Part shown: positions 37,483-47,593 of the stretch, one piece after another
Layout: every line of letters starts with the position of its first letter
How positions within the stretch are numbered: position 1 is the stretch's first letter
Assembly (NCBI GenBank): GCA_903892415.1
Contig: CAITIQ010000230.1
Span: 49,399 to 113,398, forward strand
Reading direction: 5' to 3'
DNA from: an uncultured delta proteobacterium
GTDB taxonomy: Bacteria; Myxococcota_A; Polyangia; Polyangiales; Polyangiaceae
DNA length: 64,000 nt
Program-made: the position numbers and the translations under genes
The notes under the pieces: model-generated
Seen by the model: the letters and a program-made list of their open reading frames with translations, nothing else
Database searches by the model: none
Told to the model about the DNA's origin: nothing

Positions 37483-40400
37483 CCCTGGAATGTGCCCGAG
37501 CGTCGCGGTCCTTGGCGGAGGAGGGAACGGCGGCGGTGGCTCAGGAAACGGGGCTGGTGACGGAAACGGAAACGGCCCCGGAGACGGCGACGGAAGCGGG
37601 GACAACGCACAGAGTGATGGCACCGGAAGCGGCGCGTGCGGCACGGGAGGCGCAGGAGCCTGCTCCAACTGCGGGCACAACGTGGCGGTAGGCGATCCAG
37701 TCGATGTCGTGTCGGGCAAGGTCTTCACGGTCCCCGTGCGTGAACTGCGTCTCCCCGGCACTTTCACCCTCACGTGGCTTCGGTCCTATGGGGCCGACAA
37801 CCGTCGCGTGGACGTGGGCATGGGCTTTGGTTGGTCTCACAGCCTGGGATGGCGCTTGGAGGAGCATCGGGATCACGTGCTCGTTCGCAGCGGCGACGGA
37901 TCGCGCACGGTGATGCCGCTCCCTCGCCCAGGCGAGCAAGTGCGGCTCGGCGGCTGGGGAATCCTTCGCGCGGACGAGTTCTATGTCGTTCGGCCGGGCA
38001 ACGAGTTCATCCACTACTTCGAGCGCCAACCGGGGAGCGACTACTTCCGCCTCGCGTTCGTCAAGTACCGCAACCGCGGGGTGATCTCGCTCCAATACGA
38101 GGGCACGCGCCTCGCCCGCGTCATTGACTCGGTTGGCCGCGTTATCCTGCTCGAGCGGGGACCCAACGATCGCGTCGCGTCGATTGCACTGCCGGACGCA
38201 CGAGGAAACACAATCGTCTTCGCGCGCTACGGCTACGACTCGGAGGGCAACCTCGTAACCGCGGCGGATGCGGATGGCGCAGTCACGACCTACGCGTACG
38301 ACGACGACCATCGCCTCGTGCGGCTGCAGTACCCGAGCGGGCTCACGTTCCATTTTCGCTACGACGCGAACGGCCGCTGTATCGAGACGTGGGGCGAGGG
38401 CCCCGACCTACCAGCAGCGCTCGCCCAGGACCTCCCCGCGACACTCGTGGATGGGTCGGTCGCGCGCGGTATCTTCCACTGCAAGCTCGACTTCGGGGTC
38501 GATGGCTACAGTGAAGTCGTCGATTCGACGCGACTGCGCCGCTTCTTCGGTGGTCCGGGCGACGCGGTTGCCAAAGCAGTCGACCCGCGTGGTGGGGTAA
38601 CGACGCGAGAGTTCGACGACGCGGGGCGCGTCGTCAGCCAGACGGATCCGAACGGTTCGAAGTGGCTCTATTGGTACGATGACGTGGACGAGATCATTCG
38701 CGAGATCGACCCCGAGGGACGCGAGGTGACGCTCCGTCGTGACGGCGCGGGTCGGGTCGTCGAGATGGTGGATGCAGCGAAGGGCGTCGTCCGCGTCGAT
38801 CGCGATGACTCGGGAGAGATCGTCGCCATTCATGACCAAGCGGGCGCGACCAAGCGCTTCGTGCGTGACGCACGTGGTCTCGTCGTCGAATGCCACGACC
38901 AGCGCGGCGCCCGACATGTGTACGAGTACGATACGCACGCCAACTGCATCGCGAAGCGTTCGGTCCGCGGTGGCGTGTCCCGTGCGTCCTACGACTCGTG
39001 GGGGCGCCTCCTTCAGGAGACGGACGCGCTGGGGTTCTCGCGGAGCTACACCTATTCGAACGGCGGTAAGCTCCTCACGGGGCGCGACCGCTCGGGTGGA
39101 ATCACGAGCTTCACCTACGACAAGATGGGCAACTGTACCTCGCAGACCGAGCCCGACGGCACCACGACGAGCTGGGAGTTCGGTGGTCTCAATTGGTGCA
39201 TCCTCGAGCGCCTAGCCACCGGTGACGAGACACGGATCCAGTACAACCGCGAGGGCTTCGCGACGCGCCTCGTCAACGCACGAGGGCAGACATATGAGCT
39301 GGAGCGCGACCCAATCGGCCACATCGCGTCGGAGACGAACTTCTTCGGCCAGCGAATTCGGTTCGGGTACGACGCGACGAGTCGCGTCGTTTGGTACGAC
39401 GAAGGCAGCGGCAAGCACGTTCTAGAACGCGATCAAGTGGGCAATGTCATTTCGCATACGGCTCCAGACGGCGCCTCGCGAACATTCGAGTACAGCCCGC
39501 GCAACGAACTCGTCTCGGCCAAGAACGGCAAGACCTCGTTTCGATGGACGCTCGATCCGGTCGGTCGCGTCCTACGCGAAGAGCTGACGGTGGACGAGGT
39601 CACGTATACCGTCGAGTCAGAGTTCGATTCGACCGGAGACCGCGTCGGGGTGCGCACCTCGCTCGGTCATCGACTGCTCTTTCGCCGCGACGTAGCAGGT
39701 CAGGTCATGAGCGCGATGGACGCGCGCGGAGACGTGGTGTCGGTGCGCCGGAACGAGATCGGCTTGGCCGTCGAGAGCAACCTCTCGGCGGGTGGCACGA
39801 TCAAGGACACCTACGATCCGTCGAGGCGACTCCGACGACGCGAGGTCCTGCCCGCCAATCATCGCCCGGCGGCGGGCGCGGGTGAGCCCGACTGGATCGG
39901 CGGGACAGCGCCCGGCGTGAGCGATCATCAGTTCGACTACGGGGTAAACGAAGAGCTGGTCAGCGTTCGCGGTACCAGCGACGTCGACTACGAATACGAT
40001 TTGCTCAAGCACCTTAGGAAGGCGCGTCGCAACGGGCGAGTCTCGGAGTTTCGGAGCGACCCCAACGGAAACCATCACGAGGTGGGCTCCAGCGCGCTCG
40101 CACGGCACTACGACGACGGCGACCGGCTGCTCTCTCTCGGTGCGACCAAGTATGTCTACGATGCACGCGGTCGGCTTGTCGAAGAGAGCACCACCGAAGG
40201 CGGAAAGACCTCCACGAAGCGCTTCGCCTGGGACGACTTTGGCATGCTCCGCACCGTGGAGAAGCCGGACGGTTCGAAGGTCGAGTTCGAATACGACGCG
40301 TTCGCGCGACGCCTCGCCAAGCGCGTCACGCGACGCGGCAAGCGCGCGCAGACGCAGCACTACGTCTGGGATCTCGTGAGCATGGTGCATGAGGTGTCCG

Positions 40401-41446
40401 CGCGAAAGGCGGCACCGGACGTACGCACCTATCTATTCCTCGACAACGACGATGTCCGTCCGCTCGGACATCGCGATGCCGTCGCTGAGACTTCGGGCGA
40501 TTGGCGCTTCTACGTGACCGATCCGCTCGGTACGCCGGAGGCCATCGTCGACGGCGGGGGTCGGACGCTATCCAAGGCCGAGCGCGACGTGTTCGGTGTC
40601 ACCACGTTCACCGGGACGGAGCGGACGCCGTTTCGCTATCCGGGGCAGCAGGCGGACGATGAAACGGGACTCCACTACAACCGCTTCAGAACCTACGATC
40701 CAGTGACGGGTCGCTACCTCAGCGCCGATCCGATCGCGTTGGAGGCTGGCACCAATCTGTATGCTTACGCGCGCAACCCGGTCGGATGGATGGACCCTCT
40801 CGGTCTGCACGATCTCACGCACTCGAGCGACGATCCAGGCTTCAATCGCACGCAGGGTAGAACCATGCAGCGGGGCCCTCACGCCGGCGAGACGATCTAT
40901 CGCTCTGGGCGCAACCCCAACATGCCGGCTCAGCTCGCATGCACGGAGGGCATGGATGCCCGCACCCACACGGAGCAGCAGTTCGCGCACGATCTCATCA
41001 GCCAGCGTGGAAACCGTAGGGGCGCCCACACCACACACAACCTGGTCGGCACGTTCCCTCCGTGCCCCACCTGTCACGGTGCGATGATGCGTGCGGCGCG
41101 CGAAACGGGCGCGACCATCAACTACTCGTGGACGCAGAACGGCGCGACCCAGACCATTGAGTACACAGGCTCTGGGGCCCGCGCGAGGTCGGGCGAGCTC
41201 GCCAGACGGTTGGCTGGGGATGGCACGAACCCAGGAGTCTATGACCACACGCTCCGCAACCAGTGGGGGGGCATCAATCAGCCCGGTGACGGGGGCCAGA
41301 CCTACACGTCAGACAGCCGACAGTACTGGGGCTTCAACTCGAGCTCGAGCTGCGAAGCCGAGTACCAGGACATGCGCGATGCTCGCAAAGCTGGCGGCAC
41401 CTACAATCCGAGCACTCCGACCGCTCGTCGTCCCAATCCGCGATGA
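37404..41446 (+). CDS. RHS-repeat polymorphic toxin with C-terminal deaminase-like (HTE...PCPTC) domain; N-terminus separated by an apparent -1 frameshift
   Basis: DUF6531-like GDPVDVVSGKVFTVPVRELRLPG; many YD repeats; RYLSADPIALEAGTNLYAYARNPVGWMDPLGL core; toxin tip RTHTEQQFAHDL...FPPCPTCHGAMM; SD AAGGAG 37390-37395 before ATG 37404. Confidence 0.9.
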
Positions 41447-43083
41447 GCACTATCGACTGGTCTTCGAAAGAGCATCTCTACGGCCCTGCGGACGACGTCC
41501 GAGAGCTGCTGGAGCTGCTGCTCTCGGATGACGAGGGTGCTGTCGAGGAAGCGTTCGACGGGATCTTCGAGCGATTCGTTGCTCGGGACGGCAGGTCGAC
41601 GAGCGCCGCTACGGACATGGTCACCGCCCTTTTGGATCTCCTCGCCGAGGTCGCGCATCCTGGCCCGGTGCTCCTGCTGATCGCCGAGATCCTGGGTGGA
41701 GACCACCTGCGTCAATGGGTCAGTCAAGAGCTCCTGTCCAGTGAAGGAGCGGCGATCGCCATCGCGAGGCACACAGCTTGGTTGCCGCTTCTCGAGAGCG
41801 ACGTCGGCTCTGTTCGGGCTTGCGCGACCGTTCTTGCATCGACCGTCCGGGCGTCGGGTGCTGTGGCAGCCCTCTCTGCGATGGCGACGCAGGACCCCGA
41901 CCCGATCGTGCGCGCGTCGGCCATCCTCGCGCTTGCTCCCTTCGAGAGCCCCGATTCCCGAGAGGCATGGGAGCGCGCCCGCGTCTCGGGCGAGCCAGTG
42001 CTGATCGGCGCGGTCGCGCTCGCCGCCCTTCGCGTGGACCCGTCGCGCAGCTTCGAGCAAGAGGTCGGCGGGCTCGAGGCGTGGCTTTCGTGGGATGCGC
42101 CACGCTGGTCGCCCGAGCGGACCGAATTCCCATGGTTCGAATGCGCCTGGGCGTCGACGTACGCCCTGGCCCGCCCACATGACGGACAATCTCGCGTGGT
42201 CGCCGAGCTCGCGCGACATCGCAACGCCACGCGCGAACTCTCGGCGCTGCTCCTTGCTCGTGCGGCCGCGACCGAAGCTGGCCCGTTTACGCGTCGAGCT
42301 GGGGCGCTCATCGCTGACCTCGGCGGCCTCATGGCCCGCTGGGTTCACTCCGATACGCCCGAGGTGGAGCCTTTCGAGGCGTTCACCGCAGAAGAGCAAG
42401 CGACGATTCGCGAACTTGCTGCGACCCCTCTGCTGCCCAACGCCACGCGCCAGATGCCTGCCGCAGGCCTTCCTCGACGCCGCTGGGCGGAGATGGATCC
42501 CTCTTCGCCATCGACTCCGGACCTTCTCGACCGATGGGAGTCAGCGGTGCAGACCTTCTCGGGTGCCTACGGGGGAATGGCCCCTGCACCTCGCCTCCCT
42601 CTGGAGGCAACGGAGCTTGCTCTCGCGGTTTCGGCGGTCGTCGATCCGACGAGGATGACCCCCGTCCTCGACGACATCGCGCTGCGGTTCACTCACAGTG
42701 AGCGGGAGGGCTTCGCGCCCCGGCGGAGCAGCGCGCTCACCGTCGTCGCGTTGCTTCCGCTCGTCCGCGCGGGAGTCTCTCTCTCTCCGCAGTGGGATGT
42801 CATCATCGCGCCATCGCTCGATCCGCTCGCGACGGAGGTGTTCTCGTCGCTCGAGCTCTCGCGTCGCGAACCAATTCTCTGGAGAGAGCTCTCTTCGCGC
42901 GGTGAGAGGGAAGTTGCGGGAACGAAGGAAGCTGTCGCGGCCGTGCACCTGGCGCCGTCCCCAAGGATCGTGGCAGCGCTTCGGGCGCGGTTAGCACACC
43001 GCGTGGTTGCCGGCTTCTTTGGACCCGGGGTCGAGGACCTCCGACGCCAGGTCGATGCCGCCGAGTCGATGCGTCAGTCTTAG
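41443..43083 (+). CDS. HEAT-like repeat protein, candidate immunity protein for the RHS deaminase toxin
   Basis: ATGA overlap with the toxin stop codon; helical repeat pattern ACATVLASTVRASGAVAALSAMATQDPDPIVRASAILALAPFESPDSREAWERA. Confidence 0.75.
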   Translation: MSTIDWSSKEHLYGPADDVRELLELLLSDDEGAVEEAFDGIFERFVARDGRSTSAATDMVTALLDLLAEVAHPGPVLLLIAEILGGDHLRQWVSQELLSSEGAAIAIARHTAWLPLLESDVGSVRACATVLASTVRASGAVAALSAMATQDPDPIVRASAILALAPFESPDSREAWERARVSGEPVLIGAVALAALRVDPSRSFEQEVGGLEAWLSWDAPRWSPERTEFPWFECAWASTYALARPHDGQSRVVAELARHRNATRELSALLLARAAATEAGPFTRRAGALIADLGGLMARWVHSDTPEVEPFEAFTAEEQATIRELAATPLLPNATRQMPAAGLPRRRWAEMDPSSPSTPDLLDRWESAVQTFSGAYGGMAPAPRLPLEATELALAVSAVVDPTRMTPVLDDIALRFTHSEREGFAPRRSSALTVVALLPLVRAGVSLSPQWDVIIAPSLDPLATEVFSSLELSRREPILWRELSSRGEREVAGTKEAVAAVHLAPSPRIVAALRARLAHRVVAGFFGPGVEDLRRQVDAAESMRQS

Positions 43084-43103
43084 GCTTGCTCTGCCGCTCT
43101 TCA

Positions 43104-43204
43104 AGATGCTGGCTTGGAGCGTGCTCGTCACGTCGCACCCGGATGAGCTGCTTGCGATCGATCCGACGTTGGGGGTCCAGCGGATTTACGACGGCGCCAC
43201 TTGA
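43104..43204 (+). pseudogene. Remnant of a PIN-domain toxin C-terminus
   Basis: FKMLAWSVLVTSHPDELLAIDPTLGVQRI; near-identical core to 62880-62967 (DLLAIDPTLKVQR). Confidence 0.6.
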
Positions 43205-46200
43205 TCCACGCCTCGCGTAGATCGTCGAGCCACACGTACATCACCGGCGTCGCGAGGAGGGTGAGCAGCAGGGCGAGCGTCTGACCGCCCACCAGCCCGA
43301 CGGCGATCGCCCGGTTTGTGCCCGAGCCTGGACCGCTCGAGACGACGAGCGGGAGGAGCCCGGCGACGAAGGCGACCGTCGTCATTAGGATCGGCCTGAG
43401 CCGCTGGACGTTGCCGAGGATCACAGCCTCTGTCCGCTCCATGCCGCGGGCGCGCAGCGCGATCACGTGGTCGACCTGGAGGATGCTGTTCTTCTTCACG
43501 ATGCCGAAGAGCACGAGGAAGCCCAGCGCAGAGAACAGGTTCAGGCTTTGTCCGCCGACGAGCAGCGATCCGAGGGCGAACGGAAGGGTGAGGGGGAGCG
43601 AGGCGAGGATGGTAATCGGGTGCAGCCAGCTCTCGAACTGCGCTGCGATCACGAGGTACATGAACACGAACGAGAGCAGGATCGCGGTGAGAAAGGCGCT
43701 CCCGGCCTTCTCCATCTCGCTGGCGTTGCCGATGACCTCGGCCCGATACCCGGCAGGGAGCTTCAGCTCGCGAAAGGACTGCTCGAGCGCTCCGACGACG
43801 GCGTCGTCGGAGGTGCCCGGCACCGTGTTCATGAACAGGGTCACCTGCCGCTGTCGGTTGGTCCTTCGAATGATCGGGGGCGCGGCGGAATCTCGAATCG
43901 ACCCCAGCTGGGGTAGGTACACCCGGCGGCCGTCCTCCGAGCGCGCCGCGATTGGTCGGCTCGTCTCGTTCGGCGGGCCGAGCGGGGTTCGGACCGAGAG
44001 GACGGCGGGGAAGGTGGCGTCTTCGGCCTCGCGCGGCGCACGTACGGCGCCGACGACGACCCCTTTGCGGCCAACGAGGCCGAGGGTCTCTGCGAGCTCG
44101 GCGTGAGAGACACGATGTTCCTTCATCCGCTCGCGGGTCCCGACGAACGCGAGGTCTCGAGCAGGCGGCGCCGAGGTCACCCCGTGGTCGGTGGTGCCCT
44201 GCAGCTTTCGGGCGTCGTCGAGCAGCGCCGAGGCGGCGACATCGAGGGTGCCGAGATCGTCCCCGCGGAGCACGAACTGCACGGCTGCGCCGTCGGGCCC
44301 CGCAGCCCCAAAGTCGCTGACCGGACTCACCATCACGAGCACCTCCGCCGGTAGCGCCTCAGCGAGCCGCGCGCGGAGGTTCTCGACCACCTCGCGCTGC
44401 ACGCCGCGTCGGTCGAGCGCGACGTAGATGGTTGCTTCGTGCGAGCCCCGAACCGGATCGTCTTCGGGGGCACCTGCCGCGGTCACGGTGCGCGCCACCT
44501 CCGGGTTCGTTCGCGTCAGCGCCGCGGCGCGCTCGGCCACCAGCGCGGTTTGCTCGACGACGGTGCCCGGCGGCATCCGCAGGTAGATCTCAAAGCGGGC
44601 CTCGTCCTCGTAGGGGAGGAAGGTCTTGGGCAGCGCGGCGCCGATCGGCAGGATCGCGACGAGCGAGGCGAGGCAAGCGAGCGCGACGATCTTCGGTCGA
44701 CGCAGCGCTGCCCGCAGTAAGACCTCGTAGCCTCGTTCGAGCGCGCCGCCGCCGTGCGCTGCTGCCGGTGCGTGCAAGACCTTCGGCGCCTTCAGCCAGC
44801 GCGCGCACAACATCGGCGTCAGCGTGAAGGCCACGACCAGCGAGAGCAGGATCGAGACCGACATCGTAAGCCCGAAGGACGAGAGGAAGCGCCCGACGAT
44901 GCCGCTCATGAAGCCGATCGGGAGGAACACAGCGACCAGCGACAGCGTCGTTGCAAGCACGGCGAGGGAGATCTCGCGCGTCGCCTCGAGCGTAGCGGCG
45001 ACTGGATCGAGCTGCTTCTCCTCCAAGACTCGATAGACGTTTTCGATCACGACGACCGCGTCGTCGATGACGATGCCGACCGCGAGGGTGAGGCCGAGCA
45101 ACGACAGCATGTTGAGCGAGATGCCCAGCCATCCCAGTACCGCGAAGGTCCCGATCACCGACGTAGGGATCGCGAGAGCGGCGATGACGGTCGCGCGACC
45201 ACTGCGCAGAAAGAGCAGGATCACGAGCGCCGCGAAGATCGACCCGAGTACGAGGTGCTCTTCGACGGCGTTGAGGGAGGCCTCGACGAAGACTCCTTCG
45301 TCGCGTACGACGGTGAGCTCGACGCCCTCGGGGAGGCCTGCTTCGGAGACCGACGCGAGCCGCGCGCGTACCTCTGCGAGCACCTCGAGGGTGTTCGCGC
45401 CCGACCGCTTGCTGACCGAGACGAGCACGGTCGGCCGCCCCGAGAGGGCGGCGAGCGAGGTCGGCGTCGCGCTCGCGTCTCGCAGCTCCGCCACGTCTGC
45501 GAGCTTCACGGGGTCGGCGTCGCGCGAGCCGATCACGACCTGCCCCAGTTGCTCCGGCGATCGAGCCTTCGCGTCGAGGCGCAGCTGCTGCTCTCGCTCG
45601 CCGATGGCGACGGCACCTCCCGGCGCGTCGAGGTTCTCGAGCTGGAGCGCCCTCGTGACGTCGGTCGGGGTTAGCCCCGCGGACTCCAGGCGCTCGAGCG
45701 AGAGTTCGACGCGGAGCGCGCGCTCGGAGCCGCCGCTGATGCGTACGCTGCCGACGCCGTCCACCGAGGCGAGGTCGCGCTTCAGGCGCCGCTCGGCGAG
45801 CTCGCTGAGCTCGACCGGGGTGTGCGAGCGTGAGGAGGTGAGGGCGATCACCAAGATCGGTGCCGCGTTCGCGTCGAAGAGCTCGGCGCGCGGGGTTCCC
45901 ACCGACCGCGGGAGCGAGACCCGGGCGAGCTTGTCGCGAGCCTCCTGGGCCGCCTCGGCGCCTGGCTTCTCCAGCGCGAACTGCGCCATGACGATGCTGA
46001 CGCCTTCCTGGCTGGTGGAGTCGATGCGATTGAGCCCGCCGATCGTTCCGAGCGCCTCTTCGATCGGGCTCGTTACGTCGGTCTCGACCTGACCGGACGA
46101 GAGCCCGTCGGCGATGGTGGTCACCGTCACGATCGGGACGTCCACCGAGGGGTAGCGCTCGACCGGCAGTCCGCGCAAGGTCGCGAGCCCAGCGACGACC

Positions 46201-46265
46201 ATCGCCAGCATCAGCACCCACGTGAAGACCGGGCGCGCCACGAAGACGCGGAGGGCGCTGCTCAT
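43128..46265 (-). CDS. RND-family (AcrB/D/F-like) efflux transporter
   Basis: MSSALRVFVARPVFTWVLMLAMVVAGLATLRGLPVERYPSVDVPIVTVTT; classic RND TM and porter motifs; ORF extension to 47432 is out-of-frame overlap with the TolC gene and is rejected. Confidence 0.95.
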   Translation of the reverse strand: MSSALRVFVARPVFTWVLMLAMVVAGLATLRGLPVERYPSVDVPIVTVTTIADGLSSGQVETDVTSPIEEALGTIGGLNRIDSTSQEGVSIVMAQFALEKPGAEAAQEARDKLARVSLPRSVGTPRAELFDANAAPILVIALTSSRSHTPVELSELAERRLKRDLASVDGVGSVRISGGSERALRVELSLERLESAGLTPTDVTRALQLENLDAPGGAVAIGEREQQLRLDAKARSPEQLGQVVIGSRDADPVKLADVAELRDASATPTSLAALSGRPTVLVSVSKRSGANTLEVLAEVRARLASVSEAGLPEGVELTVVRDEGVFVEASLNAVEEHLVLGSIFAALVILLFLRSGRATVIAALAIPTSVIGTFAVLGWLGISLNMLSLLGLTLAVGIVIDDAVVVIENVYRVLEEKQLDPVAATLEATREISLAVLATTLSLVAVFLPIGFMSGIVGRFLSSFGLTMSVSILLSLVVAFTLTPMLCARWLKAPKVLHAPAAAHGGGALERGYEVLLRAALRRPKIVALACLASLVAILPIGAALPKTFLPYEDEARFEIYLRMPPGTVVEQTALVAERAAALTRTNPEVARTVTAAGAPEDDPVRGSHEATIYVALDRRGVQREVVENLRARLAEALPAEVLVMVSPVSDFGAAGPDGAAVQFVLRGDDLGTLDVAASALLDDARKLQGTTDHGVTSAPPARDLAFVGTRERMKEHRVSHAELAETLGLVGRKGVVVGAVRAPREAEDATFPAVLSVRTPLGPPNETSRPIAARSEDGRRVYLPQLGSIRDSAAPPIIRRTNRQRQVTLFMNTVPGTSDDAVVGALEQSFRELKLPAGYRAEVIGNASEMEKAGSAFLTAILLSFVFMYLVIAAQFESWLHPITILASLPLTLPFALGSLLVGGQSLNLFSALGFLVLFGIVKKNSILQVDHVIALRARGMERTEAVILGNVQRLRPILMTTVAFVAGLLPLVVSSGPGSGTNRAIAVGLVGGQTLALLLTLLATPVMYVWLDDLREAWIKWRRRKSAGPPTSDRSQAAHPGAT

Positions 46266-47593
46266 CGCGCACCTCCTTCGAGCTCGCGCCGAGCCAGCGC
46301 GAGACGGAGCTCGGTCTCGGCGTCGAGCTCGCCGAGCTCTGCCGCAAGGTGCGCCGACTCCGCAGCGATCACGTCGGTGATCGTCGTGACGCCGCGCTCG
46401 AGCTCGGCTCTCCGATGCTCTGCGAGCCTGCGCGCCAACTCCGACCGCGCCTTCGCCAGGCGCCGGAGTTCGTCGCTGGACCCGACGCGAAGCTCGGTCT
46501 CGCGCTTCGCCCGGCTCGACTCGGAGGTCGCCTGCTCGAGCCGGGCGCGTGCTGCAGCGGACTCCGCTTGTGCGCGGCGTCGGGCGCTGCTGCCTACGGT
46601 GAGGCTCGAGAGCGACCATTCGAGCTGCGCGGTCAGCTCCCACGTGGGTACCGCGGTGAGGTCGGTCGCACCAAAGGCCCGCGCGCTCGGAGCGCTGACG
46701 TCCCCCGCCGCGATGAGCGACACGCGCGGTACGAGCGCGAGCGAGGCCTCGGTTTCTAGCAACAGCGCCGCTTCGACCTGCGCGTTCGCCGCCCGGATCG
46801 ATGCGTCTTCGAGCGCGCTGCGTCGGGGCGCGAGCGCGTCCTCCGGGAGCGGACCAACGACGGGAAGCGGCGCTTGCGCCAGGCCGGGGACGAAGACCGA
46901 GAGCGCAGTGAGCCCGCTCTCGACCTCGACCGCTGCGCGAGCGACCGACTCCCTGCGATCGAGCGCGCTCCCGCGCAAAAGCAAGACGTCGGCGGGGGAG
47001 CTTCGGCCGGCCTCTAGGTCGAGCTCCGCGACGCGAACCTGCAGATCTGCGACGTCCCGCGCGCGCCCTGCGATCTCGAGCGCGAGCCACGCGCGTCGGT
47101 AGGAGAGGAACGTGACTCGCGCTTCGAATGCGACGCGATCGCGGATCGCCTGCTCGCTCTCTTCGCAAGCTTCTACGCTGAGGCTCGCCGCGGGCGCGCT
47201 GAGTGACCACCTCACGAGCGAGTCGGTCAGAGGAACGACGACGGTCGCGCGCAACGCGAAGTTGTCGAGCACTTGCGGCAGCGTCACCGCCGACTCCGGT
47301 GGTGCGCCGGGGAACGTCAACGTGCGGAATCGCTCGGGAAGGCTCGAGAGGCGGGTGTAGCGAGCTTGCAGCGCGACCTCGGGTACGGTGCTCCAGAGCA
47401 CGGCGTCTCGCTCGCTTTCTGCGATGGAGCATGCGGCGCGGGTCTCGCGGAGCGCCGGGTGAGCCGCAAGGACCGCCTCGACGTAGGCCTGCTCCGATAG
47501 CTCGGGGAAGGCGGCTTCGTCGGCGCGCGCGACCGGTGCGTGCGCCGCGTGGATGAAGAGACTCGCTGCGATCAAGAGCTGCGTCTTGTTCAT
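46262..47593 (-). CDS. TolC-family outer membrane efflux protein
   Basis: Signal peptide, coiled-coil TolC pattern AVLAAHPALRETRAACSIAESERDAVLWSTVPEVALQARYTR; operonic with RND. Confidence 0.87.
   Translation of the reverse strand: MNKTQLLIAASLFIHAAHAPVARADEAAFPELSEQAYVEAVLAAHPALRETRAACSIAESERDAVLWSTVPEVALQARYTRLSSLPERFRTLTFPGAPPESAVTLPQVLDNFALRATVVVPLTDSLVRWSLSAPAASLSVEACEESEQAIRDRVAFEARVTFLSYRRAWLALEIAGRARDVADLQVRVAELDLEAGRSSPADVLLLRGSALDRRESVARAAVEVESGLTALSVFVPGLAQAPLPVVGPLPEDALAPRRSALEDASIRAANAQVEAALLLETEASLALVPRVSLIAAGDVSAPSARAFGATDLTAVPTWELTAQLEWSLSSLTVGSSARRRAQAESAAARARLEQATSESSRAKRETELRVGSSDELRRLAKARSELARRLAEHRRAELERGVTTITDVIAAESAHLAAELGELDAETELRLALARRELEGGAR

Noticed and set aside
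37541-38353. Minus-strand ORF of 270 aa and Pro-rich extension of the 35701 ORF to 37773
   Set aside because: Antisense to the RHS Gly-rich linker and N-terminal domain
46266-47432. N-terminal extension of the RND ORF (Arg-rich)
   Set aside because: Overlaps the TolC gene in another frame; RND proteins start at MSSALRVFVARPVF (46265)
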